DNA from: Rodentibacter genomosp. 1
GTDB lineage: Bacteria > Pseudomonadota > Gammaproteobacteria > Enterobacterales > Pasteurellaceae
Direction of reading: 5' to 3'
Assembly (NCBI RefSeq): GCF_001999285.1
Contig: NZ_MLHN01000004.1
Location: 91,241-155,240 of the forward strand
Length of the DNA: 64,000 nt
Within the stretch, counting starts at the first letter, position 1. The number at the start of each line of letters is the position of its first letter. Below are positions 1 to 12,176 of the stretch, piece after piece. The position numbers were made by a program, and so were the translations under genes. The notes below the pieces were generated by a model that was not told the origin of the DNA, ran no database searches, and worked only from the letters and a program-made list of their open reading frames with translations.

Positions 1-252
1 TTACAGTCCACCTTACCGGTATTTTTATCTTATTTATAGAAATCACCACACCTGTTATTGAAACCTATGATCTATGCCCAAATCGGTTATTTAGTGATTC
101 TTTTGCACGAAAGTTTAGCTGTGCAATTTGTTAGAGCCTTAGATGAAAAATTCTTGCTCCTGAGTTTAATAAATTAGCATAGCAAGGATTGTTATTTGAA
201 AAATTGGAGAAATGAATAGTGAATCAAAAAGTTATTATGAGATTTTATAATA
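1..252. other. Unrecognised, probably decayed sequence upstream of the hisIE remnant
   Basis: No intact gene is visible. One forward frame gives a hydrophobic stretch followed by DLCPNRLFSDSFARKFSC before a stop, and the following frames are interrupted by several stops. This looks like the 3' part of a gene that has been lost, but I do not recognise the family. It is contiguous with the frameshifted hisIE remnant, so the whole 1-634 segment is likely eroding DNA. Confidence 0.4.
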
Positions 253-634
253 GTGGATATGAGATTAGATTGCGATAATAACAGCCTGTTCATTCTTGTT
301 GGCCAGTCTGTGAAACCTGTCATACAGGTAAAGAGAGCTATTTTCATCCGTTTGAACAAACTTCAGAACCTGATTAGGTTTTATTCATTAAATTAGTATA
401 ACTGATAGCCAGTTACAAAGGGACTGACCCGCAAATTTCCTACATCGCTCAGCTGTATATGAAAGGCATAAAATGGAGTGTGCAAAAAGTCGGGGAAGAA
501 GAAAGTAAACCGACTTGGCTGACACGGTTCAGGATCGCGAAGAAACCATTTGCGAAGCTATCGATCTAACCTATCACCTCACTGTTTTATTGGCAGATGT
601 GATCGGTAAATTGAAAGAATATCATACGGGATAA
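253..634 (+). pseudogene. hisIE: hisIE remnant (phosphoribosyl-AMP cyclohydrolase / phosphoribosyl-ATP pyrophosphatase)
   Basis: HisIE carries out the second and third steps of histidine biosynthesis. Here its signature pieces are found in order but in different frames. LDCDNNSLFILVG (near 265) matches the HisI metal/substrate region. After a frameshift comes CETCHTGKESYFHP (near 309), equivalent to the HisI Cys-rich end. A third piece, SYIAQLYMKGI followed by KVGEEE (near 440-500), is the start of HisE. After a further shift comes EETICEAIDLTYHLTVLLAD, ending in TAA at 632-634. The N-terminal half of HisI is missing. At least three frame disruptions make it non-functional. Some Haemophilus lineages lack the his operon, which fits gene loss. 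No other his gene is in the window. Confidence 0.85.
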
Positions 635-705
635 TTTTCACCTCAAGGAACTGCTTTTTAGAATAAGAGCCTTTTTGGTTATTATTCGCTAATTAGCCCA
701 TTTTT

Positions 706-714
706 TGCTATAAT
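706..714 (+). promoter_or_regulatory. Probable gyrB promoter, extended -10
   Basis: TGCTATAAT at 706-714 is a perfect -10 hexamer with the TGn extension, followed by a GC-rich stretch (CCCGCC) typical of growth-controlled or supercoiling-sensitive promoters. No good -35 hexamer is seen 17 bp upstream. The start codon of gyrB lies about 37 bp downstream. Confidence 0.6.
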
Positions 715-741
715 CCCGCCCAATTTTCATTTACAAAATAG

Positions 742-3174
<2,433 letters not shown>

Positions 3175-3195
3175 TCAAAAAAACAGGAAAAAATG

Positions 3196-3230
3196 ACCGC
3201 ACTTTTATTCTTATAGGGTGCGGTTTTTTT
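3196..3230 (+). terminator. gyrB terminator built from an inverted USS pair
   Basis: ACCGCAC (3196-3202) and GTGCGGT (3218-3224) form a hairpin followed by seven T residues. The arms are the Haemophilus uptake-signal core in inverted orientation, a common terminator design in this family. Confidence 0.85.
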
Positions 3231-3245
3231 GATAAAGATCACAAA

Positions 3246-3314
3246 ATGAAAATTATTCTCAATTGAATCTGTTTTTATTTAATTTCATTCTTTATAATCA
3301 TTCTCATTTAAATA
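3246..3314 (+). promoter_or_regulatory. Tandem Fur-box-like sites
   Basis: Two AT-rich blocks resembling the Fur consensus lie upstream of the receptor gene: GAAAATTATTCTCAATTGA near 3248-3266 and ATAATCATTCTCATTTA near 3294-3310. Both carry the characteristic ATT-CTCATT half-site. Iron repression of the downstream receptor is inferred. Confidence 0.6.
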
Positions 3315-3325
3315 ATGATGAGAAA

Positions 3326-5638
3326 ATGATGATGAGAAAACATAAGCTATTGTTTATTAGTATGTCTTTACTAAGCGCTAATTTATCAAATGCGGAAGAG
3401 ATATTAGATGAAATTAGAGTTCAAGATGAACTGGTTTCAACCCGTCAAACCCAATCCTCAGTAATTCACAAAAATGCAGAAACTATTCAAAAAGAGTTGA
3501 TTCGCGATACTCGAGATTTAGTTCGTTATACCTCCGATGTTGGTATTAGTGATAACGGTCGTTTTTTGAAAGGTTTTTCTATTCGAGGTGTTGAAGGGAA
3601 CCGAGTTGGCATAAGCATTGATGGTATTAATTTACCGGATAGCGAAGAAAATTCTTTATATGCCCGTTATGGCAACTTTAATAGTTCACGTTTATCTATT
3701 GATTCCGAATTAGTTCGTGAGATTGACATCGTTAGAGGCGCAGATGCATTTAACTCAGGAAGCGGTGCGTTAGGTGGCGTTGTGGCTTATCGTACACTTG
3801 AAGCAATTGATATAGTTAAGCCCGGCAAAAAATTTGGTGCGCTATTACGTGGTGGCTATGCTGGAAAAAATAGTGAATGGGTTCGTACCTTTGGCATAGG
3901 TTATGTTGGTGATAAGTTTGATGCATTACTTATGTATTCCCAACGTACGGGTCATGAAATGAAAAGTAATGGTGATGGGGATTTATATTACCACAGTGAA
4001 AGTCAGCACCCCGATCCGTCAACACATCGTTTTCATAGTTATTTAGCGAAATTAGGTTATCAGATTAATGATCATCATCGGATTGCTTTTGCGATAAATG
4101 GTCAAAAAGGAAACCGTTATACGGATGAACGTAGTTATACGCTTTATGGCGGCGCTTGGCGCGAAGCGGATGATCAAAATAAACGCTACAATATTAATTT
4201 GAATTATACCTATGCTCCCGAATCAAATTGGTTGGCTTTTGCGAAACTGGATTTGGATTATCAAAAAACGGATCTTGCAACAGTTAATTATAAAGGTGGT
4301 TCTAACTGGTTAACGAAAGAAAAAGAACTTGATGAAATTTTTGACAGAAGAATGAAAACCGAGTTTAAACGTGCAAATCTAGAATTTGAAAGTCTGGCGT
4401 TTAATTTATTGGGAGAGCATACGCTCACGTTAAAAAGTTATATCAGTGAACGTGAATTTAAAAATATTAACCACGATAGAATCGGCATTGGGAAAAATTA
4501 TGAAAGCGATGATTGGTACACGATTCAACGTCCGGTTAAAACAACAATGTATGGCGTTTCTTTAAAAGATCACATTGTATGGAATCCTATTTTTTCTTCT
4601 GATTTAGGTATTCGTTATGATTATGCCAAATTAAAACCTAAAGCGCTTAATGCACAATGTTCTAAAGCTTGTTTGGAAGGCGGAGAACTGAACTCAAGTA
4701 GTTTTGCGAATTGGAGCGGTTTTATTGGATTAAATGCTCAGGTTACGGAAATATGGAAACTAGGTTATCAGCTCTCCACCGGTTATCGTATTCCAACGGC
4801 ATCGGAAATGTATTTCACTTTTCAAAATGCTTATGGTTCTTGGCGGGCAAATCCGGATTTAAAATCAGAACGTAGCGTTAGCCATACCATTTTCGCCCAA
4901 TCCCGTAGTGATGTAGGGTTATTTGATGTCAGTGTTTATCGGTCCCTCTATCACAATTTCTTATTTGAACAAGAAAGTGTTATCACCTCTTATTCCTATG
5001 GGAAAAAATTTCAGAGTTTGGAACAACAAATGGTTAATGTTGATCGCGCGCGAGTGAGTGGCATTGAAATAAAAACCCACTTAAATTTAGATCAAGTTGC
5101 TTCATTTATTCCAAAAGGATTTAAATTTTATGGTTCATTAGGTTATAGCAAAGGTAAACTTTCAAACGGAACCGATTTACTCTCTATCCAACCAATAAAA
5201 ACCGTATTTGGGTTAGATTATGAAGATCCGAACGGGAAATGGGGAATCTTTAGCCGTTTCACTTATTTAGGCGGTAAAAAAGCAAAAGATGCAAAAACGA
5301 TTCAAAATAATCGATATTGTGTTCGAGAAGAATTTGATTATTGGTTCGGCACTTCTATCTGCAAAGAGCATGATTTTAAACAAGAAATTGTGACTTACAA
5401 ATATCTCAATAAATCCGCTTTTATTACCGATTTATTCGGTTATTACAACCCAACGGATAGCATTACGTTAAGTGCGGGTGTTTATAACCTATTTGATAAA
5501 AAATACCACGCTTGGGATGCGTTACGGGGAATTAATGCGCATAGCACGACAAATGCCGTTGACCGTAACGGTTATGGGCTTCAACGTTTCTACGCACCGG
5601 GCAGAAACTTTGCCGCTTCCGTTGAGATTCGTTTCTAG
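3326..5638 (+). CDS. TonB-dependent outer-membrane receptor (heme/hemoglobin or iron-chelate type)
   Basis: This is a predicted outer-membrane beta-barrel receptor powered by TonB. I chose the ATG at 3326 because a normal signal peptide then follows (RKHKLLFISMSLLSANLSNA); the open frame further upstream uses TTG and gives no sensible leader. The mature protein begins EEILDEIRVQDE, a TonB box. The plug domain (about residues 45-160) contains IRGVEGNRVGISIDGINLPD and IDIVRGADAFNSGSGALGGVV. The C-terminus ends in the barrel-closing pattern RNFAASVEIRF, with NLFDKKYHAWDALRG before it. Sequence style is that of the heme/hemoglobin/transferrin group, but the ligand cannot be fixed from sequence. 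Tandem Fur boxes and two ABC genes downstream suggest one iron- or heme-uptake operon. Length 770 residues. Confidence 0.85.
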   Translation: MMMRKHKLLFISMSLLSANLSNAEEILDEIRVQDELVSTRQTQSSVIHKNAETIQKELIRDTRDLVRYTSDVGISDNGRFLKGFSIRGVEGNRVGISIDGINLPDSEENSLYARYGNFNSSRLSIDSELVREIDIVRGADAFNSGSGALGGVVAYRTLEAIDIVKPGKKFGALLRGGYAGKNSEWVRTFGIGYVGDKFDALLMYSQRTGHEMKSNGDGDLYYHSESQHPDPSTHRFHSYLAKLGYQINDHHRIAFAINGQKGNRYTDERSYTLYGGAWREADDQNKRYNINLNYTYAPESNWLAFAKLDLDYQKTDLATVNYKGGSNWLTKEKELDEIFDRRMKTEFKRANLEFESLAFNLLGEHTLTLKSYISEREFKNINHDRIGIGKNYESDDWYTIQRPVKTTMYGVSLKDHIVWNPIFSSDLGIRYDYAKLKPKALNAQCSKACLEGGELNSSSFANWSGFIGLNAQVTEIWKLGYQLSTGYRIPTASEMYFTFQNAYGSWRANPDLKSERSVSHTIFAQSRSDVGLFDVSVYRSLYHNFLFEQESVITSYSYGKKFQSLEQQMVNVDRARVSGIEIKTHLNLDQVASFIPKGFKFYGSLGYSKGKLSNGTDLLSIQPIKTVFGLDYEDPNGKWGIFSRFTYLGGKKAKDAKTIQNNRYCVREEFDYWFGTSICKEHDFKQEIVTYKYLNKSAFITDLFGYYNPTDSITLSAGVYNLFDKKYHAWDALRGINAHSTTNAVDRNGYGLQRFYAPGRNFAASVEIRF

Positions 5639-5711
5639 TATTTTTTAAATCGTTATACCGAAAGTACGCATTTTATTAGGCGTACTTATTTTCGTTTTAG
5701 GAGTAATCGTT

Positions 5712-7457
5712 ATGATGATAGATAAACGCCTGATTAATACCGTGGCGGAGAGCAAAAAATGGATTGCCGTTACCGTCCTTTGGAACTGGCTTGCTTTGGT
5801 TGGAGGGATTGTTACGGCGGTAGTATTTTCATATATCCTACAGGCCTCATTTTTAGGCGATCTTCGCATACCAAGTGCGGTTGGTTTAGGTGCAATTTTG
5901 CTGGCTGCACTTGCTCTGCGAGTATTTGCCGGTAAAAAATCCGTACAAGCATCTTATTTTGCCAGCACAAGGGTAAAACATGAATTACGCAGTTTGATTT
6001 ATCGTAAACTGGCGGGAATGCCGCTGAATCAAGTCAATCAACAATCTACTTCGAGTATTATTCAGGTTGCCTCAGAAGGTGTGGAGCAATTAGAAATCTA
6101 TTTTGGGCGTTATTTACCCCAGTTATTTTATAGCTTGCTTGCCCCCCTCACCTTATTCTTTTTCTTGGTCTTTTTTAATGCACCGACTGCGTTAATTTTG
6201 TTGGTATGCGTACCGCTTATCCCAATGTCTATTATTGCTGTGAATAAAATCGCTAAAAAACTCTTGGCAAAATATTGGGCGATCTATGTCGGGCTGGGAA
6301 GTAGTTTTTTAGATAATTTACAGGGTTTGATTACACTAAAAATCTATCAAGATGACGGCTATAAAGCCAAACAAATGGATGCGGAAGCAGAACAATTTCG
6401 CACTATTACAATGAAAGTGCTAACTATGCAGCTCAATTCCGTTTCATTAATGGATTTGCTTGCCTATGGCGGTGCAGCGGTGGGAATTTTAACCGCACTT
6501 TTGCAATATCAGGAAACGCAAATCAGTATTTTTGGTGTAATTTTGTTTATTTTGCTCGCCTCTGAATTTTTTATTCCTTTGCGCTTATTGGGTTCTTTTT
6601 TCCACGTGGCAATGAATGGCAAAGCCGCCTCTGATAAAATTTTTACCTTACTTGATACACCGGTCGAAGCACAACAAAGTGCGGTTAGTTTTACGGAAAA
6701 AAATAATATGCAAGTAGAAATACAAGATTTACATTTTGCCTATTCCCCTGAAAAAACGGCTATTCAGGGCTTGGATTTAATGATTCATCCAAATCGACTT
6801 ACTATGTTTGTAGGGAAAAGCGGTTGCGGAAAATCCACATTGGTTTCTTTGTTGATGGGTTTTCACAAGCCGCAACAAGGGGCAATTTTGTTTAATGGAC
6901 AAAATGCCTTTGAAATTGACCGCACTTCTTTCTATGAAAATGTTTCATTGGTGAGTCATAGCAGCTACCTGTTTAAAGGTACATTGCGTGAAAATATGCT
7001 AATGGCAAAAAACAGTGCTACTGATGAGCAAATTTATCAATGTTTGGAACAGGTCAATTTAGCTGATTTTGTGCGTGAAAATGGCGGTTTGGCGATGCCT
7101 TTATTAAGTCGGGGGGCAAATTTATCAGGAGGACAAATTCAGCGTTTAGCCTTGGCTCGGGCATTGCTACATAATGCGATGCTTTACATTTTTGATGAGG
7201 CTACCAGCAATATTGATGTAGAAAGTGAAGAAGTGATTTTGAAATTTATCCAACAATTTAAACAACACAAAACCATTGTGATGATTTCCCACCGCCTTGC
7301 TAATGCCGTAAATGCGGATTGCATTTATGTATTGGATAAAGGCAGATTGATTGAACAAGGCACACATACCTCGTTAATGGCAGAAAATGGGGTTTATGCG
7401 GAAATGTTCCAACAACAAAAATCTTTAGAGCAAATTAGAGAGGTGGCAAATGCGTAA
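5712..7457 (+). CDS. ABC transporter, fused permease/ATPase, first half of a heterodimer
   Basis: The product is a 581-residue exporter-fold half-transporter. About six membrane helices span residues 15-310. The nucleotide-binding domain carries Walker A GKSGCGKST, signature LSGGQIQRLALARAL and Walker B MLYIFDEATSNID. The membrane part resembles the CydD-type family. The gene starts 70 bp after the TonB-dependent receptor with no terminator between, has a clear GGAG before the ATG, and overlaps the next ABC gene by 8 bp. The pair plausibly moves the receptor's ligand across the inner membrane, as exporter-fold importers YbtPQ and IrtAB do for siderophores, but a CydDC-like export role is also possible. 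The substrate is unknown. Confidence 0.85.
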   Translation: MMIDKRLINTVAESKKWIAVTVLWNWLALVGGIVTAVVFSYILQASFLGDLRIPSAVGLGAILLAALALRVFAGKKSVQASYFASTRVKHELRSLIYRKLAGMPLNQVNQQSTSSIIQVASEGVEQLEIYFGRYLPQLFYSLLAPLTLFFFLVFFNAPTALILLVCVPLIPMSIIAVNKIAKKLLAKYWAIYVGLGSSFLDNLQGLITLKIYQDDGYKAKQMDAEAEQFRTITMKVLTMQLNSVSLMDLLAYGGAAVGILTALLQYQETQISIFGVILFILLASEFFIPLRLLGSFFHVAMNGKAASDKIFTLLDTPVEAQQSAVSFTEKNNMQVEIQDLHFAYSPEKTAIQGLDLMIHPNRLTMFVGKSGCGKSTLVSLLMGFHKPQQGAILFNGQNAFEIDRTSFYENVSLVSHSSYLFKGTLRENMLMAKNSATDEQIYQCLEQVNLADFVRENGGLAMPLLSRGANLSGGQIQRLALARALLHNAMLYIFDEATSNIDVESEEVILKFIQQFKQHKTIVMISHRLANAVNADCIYVLDKGRLIEQGTHTSLMAENGVYAEMFQQQKSLEQIREVANA

Positions 7458-9108
7458 GAATGGATTTTTAGTGATGTGGCAGTTACTCCGGTTAGTAAAA
7501 CCCCTCGCACATATTATGCTATTTACTATCACAATGGGGATACTTGGTTTTTTAAGTGCAATTTTTATTATGGTTCTGGGGGCGATGGGATTGACGCATT
7601 TGCTCGGTTTTGACGGGCATTTAAATTTAACCCAAATTTTGACCGCACTTATTGCCCTTGCTGTTGCCCGTGGGATTTTGCGTTACTTAGAACAAATGTC
7701 TGGTCATTATATTGCCTTTAAATTGTTGGCATTATTGCGTGATAAAGTCTTTTCCGCCTTGCGCCGTCTGGCATTTGTGAAATTGCAGGATAAACAAGCC
7801 GGGCAACTTGTCTCACTGGTAACCAATGATATTGAATTACTTGAAGTATTTTATGCTCACACCATTGCGCCGATTATGATCGCCTTTTTTACCTCAGCGA
7901 TCTTAGTTGCGGTATTTGCCCATCTTTCCCTGTGGTTTGCCTTAGTCGCATTCGTGGGATATTTTTGTATTGGCGTGGTTTTACCGATCATCACCACCCG
8001 ATTAGCCCGTGAAGACGGCAGACAATATCGCGAACTGGTAGGTGAAATGAATGATTTTTTCCTCGACAGTATTCGTGGTATGAAAGAAATTCAGCTTTTC
8101 GGTTATGAGCAGAATCGTTTAGAGGAAATCCAACAGCGTAGCCAAGCCATTGATAAGGTTTTTCGTAAAATTAAAGATCAAGAAAGCAAAGTGCGGGTTT
8201 ATACGGAAATTGCGGTTTCCGTATTCAATATCATTATTTTATTTGTCGGTTTGATTTTATTCAGCTTGAATAAACTGGATTTTGCCGGTTTTTTAATCGG
8301 AGTAATTTTATTGATGTCGAGTTACGGCCCGGTTATTGCCTTGAGTAATCTTTCCAGTAATTTATTACAAACGTTGGCATCCGGTGAGCGGGTATTAAGT
8401 TTGTTGGCGGAACAGCCTGCATTAAAAGAGGTAGAAAGTGCGGTCAATTTAGAGAGTGTTTCTGAAATTGGTGTAGCAAACCTGAATTTTGCTTATGGTA
8501 ACGAACAAATTCTGACAGACATTAATTTGCAGTTACACAAGGGACAAATTTTAGGTATTCATGGCAGAAGCGGTAGCGGAAAAAGCACGTTATTGAAGCT
8601 TTTAATGCGTTTTTACGATCCGCAACAAGGAAAAATTTGCATAAACGGTACAATGCTTGCTGATATTAATACGGCGAGCCTGCGTGACAATATGGCGTAT
8701 ATTACTCAACAAACCTATATTTTTAATGACACGATTGAAGAAAATATTCGCCTTGCACACCGTTCTGCGACGCAAGAACAAATTATTGAAGCCGCTAAGC
8801 AGGCATCAATTCACGATTTCATTATGAGTTTACCGGAAGGTTATCAAACCAAAATGACGGAGTTAGGCGGTAATCTTTCTGATGGAGAAAAACAACGCAT
8901 TGGTATTGCCCGTGCTTTTTTACACAATGCCCCAATCATTTTACTGGACGAGCCAACGAGTAATTTGGATAGTTTAAACGAAGCAATTATTTTACAATCG
9001 TTGCGCAACGTTAAGGCGGATAAACTGATTATTCTTGTCAGCCATCGCCAATCTACGGTGGCAATTTGCGATCAGGTTATTCGAATAGAAAGCGGACGGA
9101 TGTCGTAA
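7450..9108 (+). CDS. ABC transporter, fused permease/ATPase, second half of a heterodimer
   Basis: A 552-residue partner of the preceding gene with the same layout: membrane helices to about residue 300, then an ATPase domain with Walker [10 protein letters not shown], Walker B IILLDEPTSNLD and H-loop LVSHRQS. Its signature motif is LSDGEKQRIGIARA rather than LSGGQ, so the two ATP sites of the heterodimer are probably unequal. The ATG overlaps the upstream stop by 8 bp, indicating translational coupling. A bidirectional terminator follows at 9107-9140. Confidence 0.85.
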   Translation: MRKNGFLVMWQLLRLVKPLAHIMLFTITMGILGFLSAIFIMVLGAMGLTHLLGFDGHLNLTQILTALIALAVARGILRYLEQMSGHYIAFKLLALLRDKVFSALRRLAFVKLQDKQAGQLVSLVTNDIELLEVFYAHTIAPIMIAFFTSAILVAVFAHLSLWFALVAFVGYFCIGVVLPIITTRLAREDGRQYRELVGEMNDFFLDSIRGMKEIQLFGYEQNRLEEIQQRSQAIDKVFRKIKDQESKVRVYTEIAVSVFNIIILFVGLILFSLNKLDFAGFLIGVILLMSSYGPVIALSNLSSNLLQTLASGERVLSLLAEQPALKEVESAVNLESVSEIGVANLNFAYGNEQILTDINLQLHKGQILGIHGRSGSGKSTLLKLLMRFYDPQQGKICINGTMLADINTASLRDNMAYITQQTYIFNDTIEENIRLAHRSATQEQIIEAAKQASIHDFIMSLPEGYQTKMTELGGNLSDGEKQRIGIARAFLHNAPIILLDEPTSNLDSLNEAIILQSLRNVKADKLIILVSHRQSTVAICDQVIRIESGRMS

Positions 9109-9140
9109 AAAAGTGCGGTTGAAAATGACCGCACTTTTTT
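9107..9140. terminator. Bidirectional terminator, inverted USS pair
   Basis: AAGTGCGGT (9111-9119) pairs with ACCGCACTT (9128-9136). It is flanked by A residues on the left and T residues on the right, so it can serve both the ABC operon and the convergent tna operon. Confidence 0.85.
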
Positions 9141-9149
9141 ATTGCTAAA

Positions 9150-10382
9150 TTAACCTCTAAAGTGAGGCAGATAATTAAACATCGCTAAAAAATGGGTGAT
9201 GGCAACAAATACACCAAATAAAGCGGTGAAAATAATTAATCCGTTTCCCCCGACAACGTGAAATCCTGCCGTATGGTGGCGTTTTCTTGATTTGTAAACC
9301 AAAAGTGCCGGAATAATGCAAGTCCAAATCGTTGCTACCGCACCGGCATAACCAATGGCTTTCAAGAAGCCCAATGGAAATAGGATCGACATAATGAGGG
9401 GTGGAAAGAAGGTCGCAATCCAAGATTTTGTACGTCCGCTTTTGCTGTCATCAAATTTAAAGAAATCGGCAAGATAATCAAATACGCCTAATCCTACGCC
9501 AATAAAGGAAGATAAAATGGCAGCGATGGAAAACGCATTAATCATTTGTTTAACCGTATTTGATTCAATAACATTACCGAGGGTATTCAGTAATACATCT
9601 AAATTTCCGCCACTCTCCAGAATAGGCGCAAACTGATCCCGAGGAAGATTGCCAAAAATCACAAAAACCCAAATGAGATAAAGTGTCAGGGCAATTCCCG
9701 TTCCTCCTAAAATGGCATATTTTGCTTTCCGTTCTTCGCCATAATATGCGCGCATACTACAAACAGAGTGATGATAACCAAAGGAAGTTAAAGCAACCGG
9801 AAACATCCCAATCGCATATTTTGCATAATCGCCCTCTTTTCCGCCAATATCAAAAAGATTGTCAAAAGAAATATTGATGGCTAACCCAGAGATACTAATA
9901 ACAAAAGTGAGCCCCATAAATACAATAAGCAATACGGAAATGCGATCTACAATACGGGTGGAATGCCAAACAAAATACGAAAAGATTAATACGAATACAG
10001 TCGAACAAATAGCTAATCCGAAAGAACCTAAGTTAATCCATGGTTTAATTAAGTTTTCTATGATGCCGCCGGAGGCGGTGGTATAAGCATAAAGTAAGAT
10101 CCCTCCTACGAAATAGATGGCAAGATTATTAATCGCATTAATGGTGGAACCCAACATATCTTTCGTGACGGTACTAAATGACGCTCTTAAATCATAGGTG
10201 GAGTAGGCTTCAAGTAATAACCAGCCTGATAATGTCATGAGTATCATCGTTAAACAAATTGCGACAGCAGACCATATTGTCCATGCGCCTGCACCCGAGG
10301 TCGGTAATCCAAGCATTCCGGCACCCACACAAACGCTGGCAATAATACAGGAACCACCGAAAATGGAAGGTTGTTTTTTCAT
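9150..10382 (-). CDS. tnaB: Tryptophan permease, aromatic amino acid transporter family
   Basis: An inner-membrane permease of the HAAAP family (TnaB/Mtr/TyrP), 410 residues with about eleven hydrophobic helices. The start MKKQPSIFGGSCIIASVCVGAGMLGLP is typical: the first helix carries the conserved GAGMLGLP. It lies 88 bp downstream of tnaA on the same strand, the standard tnaCAB arrangement, so tryptophan uptake is the most likely role. Expression should follow the TnaC leader and CRP control of the operon. TyrP or Mtr function is a less likely alternative. Confidence 0.9.
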   Translation of the reverse strand: MKKQPSIFGGSCIIASVCVGAGMLGLPTSGAGAWTIWSAVAICLTMILMTLSGWLLLEAYSTYDLRASFSTVTKDMLGSTINAINNLAIYFVGGILLYAYTTASGGIIENLIKPWINLGSFGLAICSTVFVLIFSYFVWHSTRIVDRISVLLIVFMGLTFVISISGLAINISFDNLFDIGGKEGDYAKYAIGMFPVALTSFGYHHSVCSMRAYYGEERKAKYAILGGTGIALTLYLIWVFVIFGNLPRDQFAPILESGGNLDVLLNTLGNVIESNTVKQMINAFSIAAILSSFIGVGLGVFDYLADFFKFDDSKSGRTKSWIATFFPPLIMSILFPLGFLKAIGYAGAVATIWTCIIPALLVYKSRKRHHTAGFHVVGGNGLIIFTALFGVFVAITHFLAMFNYLPHFRG

Positions 10383-10470
10383 ATTGAATCCTTATCAATA
10401 ACAATGTATTGAAATAAGTCTTAGAGAAAAAATGCAGCTCAAAATGAACTGCATTTTCTAGGAGAATTTT

Positions 10471-11892
10471 TTATGATTCCACTTCTTTCAATCGTGCGGT
10501 GAAATGACGTAAAACTTTCGGCTCATAAGTAAAGGTTAATCCTTTAATATTTGCCGCGTTTTCTTTCACTTTTTGGAAGGCTTCAATAATGAAATCCATG
10601 TGGGTTTGGGTGTAGGTCGCACGCGGAATCGTAAGGCGTAATAACTCGGCAGGACAAGGTAATTGTTCACCTGTTTTTGGGTCACGCCCTAATAAAAATG
10701 AACCAATTTCGACTGCTCTTATACCGGCAACTTTATAAAGTTCACAAGAAAGGGCTTGAGCAGGGAATTGTTCCGGCGGAATATGTGGTAATAATTTACC
10801 GGCATCCACGAAAGCGGCATGTCCGCCGGGTTGTTGGCAGGCTACACCAATGTGTTCAAGCCCTGCAACCAAATATTCAATTTGTGCGATGCGATAAGCT
10901 AACCATTCTTGACGCATTCCGTCACGTAAACCGATTGCCAAACGTTCCATTGCTCCGCCTTCTAAACCGCCGTAAGTCGGGAAACCTTCTTGTGCAACGC
11001 AAAGGGTGCGACATTCATGATAAACGTCTTCCATCGATTGATCTTTAAAGGCTAAAATTCCCCCCATTGGCACCATGGCATCTTTTTTGGCAGACATTGC
11101 CAAGCAATCGGCATAACGATAGCTTTCGTAAGTAATTTGTTCGATTGTCCAATCTTTATAAGCTTCTTCACGTTGCTGAATAAAATAGGCATTTTCAGCG
11201 AAGCGGGCGGAATCCATAATTACCGGAATATCGTATTTCCGTGCAATTTCATACATACCTTTTAAGTTAGCGATGGAAATAGGTTGTCCCCCGGCGGAGT
11301 TACAAGTGATGGTACAAACGATATAAGGCACATTATTCGCACCGACTTCTTGAATACCTTGTTCCAATTTTTCTAAATCAAAATTACCTTTGAACGGATA
11401 TTTTACTGAAGTATCAAAGGCTTCTTTGATATAAACGTTACGCACCGTTGCCCCATTTATTTGGCTATGACCTTGTGTGGTATCGAAGAAATAATTGGAA
11501 AACACCACCATTTTGCGGCGATCTAAGCCTTTTTCACGCTCACGTTTGGCAATTAATACGGGAATATAAATTTGTTCCGCCCCACGACCTTGGTGGGTCG
11601 GAATGGTGTATTCATAGCCAAAAATTTCTTTCACGGCATTTGCCAAGGCATAATAACTACGGCTGCCACTGTAAGCTTCATCACCACGCAACATGGCAGC
11701 CTGCATATCTTGTGTCACCGCACCGGTACCACTATCGGTTAAAAGATCAATGAAAACATCTTTACTATCTAATAAAAACGGGTTCATTCCGGATTTTAAA
11801 ATTGCCTCTTCACGATATTCTCGGGTGGTTCTTTTCACCGGCTCAATAACACGAATGCGGAAAGGTTCGGGTAAATGTTTAAAATTTTCCAT
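10471..11892 (-). CDS. tnaA: Tryptophanase (tryptophan indole-lyase)
   Basis: A PLP enzyme that splits L-tryptophan to indole, pyruvate and ammonia. The 473-residue length is that of the family. The PLP lysine lies in [16 protein letters not shown]. Other conserved segments are the N-terminal [15 protein letters not shown], the [24 protein letters not shown] region and [19 protein letters not shown] ribosome site precedes the ATG. The TnaC leader and CRP site upstream, and tnaB downstream, complete a catabolic operon. The strain should be indole-positive. Confidence 0.98.
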   Translation of the reverse strand: MENFKHLPEPFRIRVIEPVKRTTREYREEAILKSGMNPFLLDSKDVFIDLLTDSGTGAVTQDMQAAMLRGDEAYSGSRSYYALANAVKEIFGYEYTIPTHQGRGAEQIYIPVLIAKREREKGLDRRKMVVFSNYFFDTTQGHSQINGATVRNVYIKEAFDTSVKYPFKGNFDLEKLEQGIQEVGANNVPYIVCTITCNSAGGQPISIANLKGMYEIARKYDIPVIMDSARFAENAYFIQQREEAYKDWTIEQITYESYRYADCLAMSAKKDAMVPMGGILAFKDQSMEDVYHECRTLCVAQEGFPTYGGLEGGAMERLAIGLRDGMRQEWLAYRIAQIEYLVAGLEHIGVACQQPGGHAAFVDAGKLLPHIPPEQFPAQALSCELYKVAGIRAVEIGSFLLGRDPKTGEQLPCPAELLRLTIPRATYTQTHMDFIIEAFQKVKENAANIKGLTFTYEPKVLRHFTARLKEVES

Positions 11893-11988
11893 AGCAAAAT
11901 CCTCAAAAATTAATTTGATTAATGTAAGTAAAAGTTATTTTCTAAAATGAAAATAGAACGGAAGTAAATAGAAAGAAAGGAGGGTGGA

Positions 11989-12060
11989 CTATGGAAAGTA
12001 AAAAGATAATCTTGGATCGATCAGTACCCAAGTTTGGTTCGGTGAAAGCAAGTTAAGCAT
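11989..12060 (-). CDS. tnaC: TnaC leader (tryptophan-sensing arrest) peptide
   Basis: A 23-codon ORF begins at ATG 12060-12058 and ends FYFP then TAG. Its middle reads QTWVLIDPRL. The W-x-x-I-D core and the eight-residue distance from that Asp to the final Pro before the stop match E. coli TnaC (Trp12, Asp16, Pro24) with a one-residue offset (Trp11, Asp15, Pro23). In the known mechanism, free tryptophan stalls the ribosome at the final Pro and blocks Rho access to the downstream pyrimidine-rich transcript. Here a C/T-rich stretch follows the stop (about 11945-11985 on this strand). It is too short for routine gene callers. Confidence 0.9.
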   Translation of the reverse strand: MLNLLSPNQTWVLIDPRLSFYFP

Positions 12061-12176
12061 ATTAAAATCCTTTGTAAGAAAATAGAAACTTAATACTACT
12101 AACGACTTACTTCTGACTGCGAAGTTAGATCAGAATAATACAAAAATAAAATCTGTCATCTGTTATTTTCTTAATT

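Noticed and set aside
3263..3325. N-terminal extension of the first TonB-dependent receptor
   Set aside because: The longer frame begins with TTG inside a Fur-box-like sequence and would bury the signal peptide. The ATG cluster at 3326-3334 gives a normal leader.
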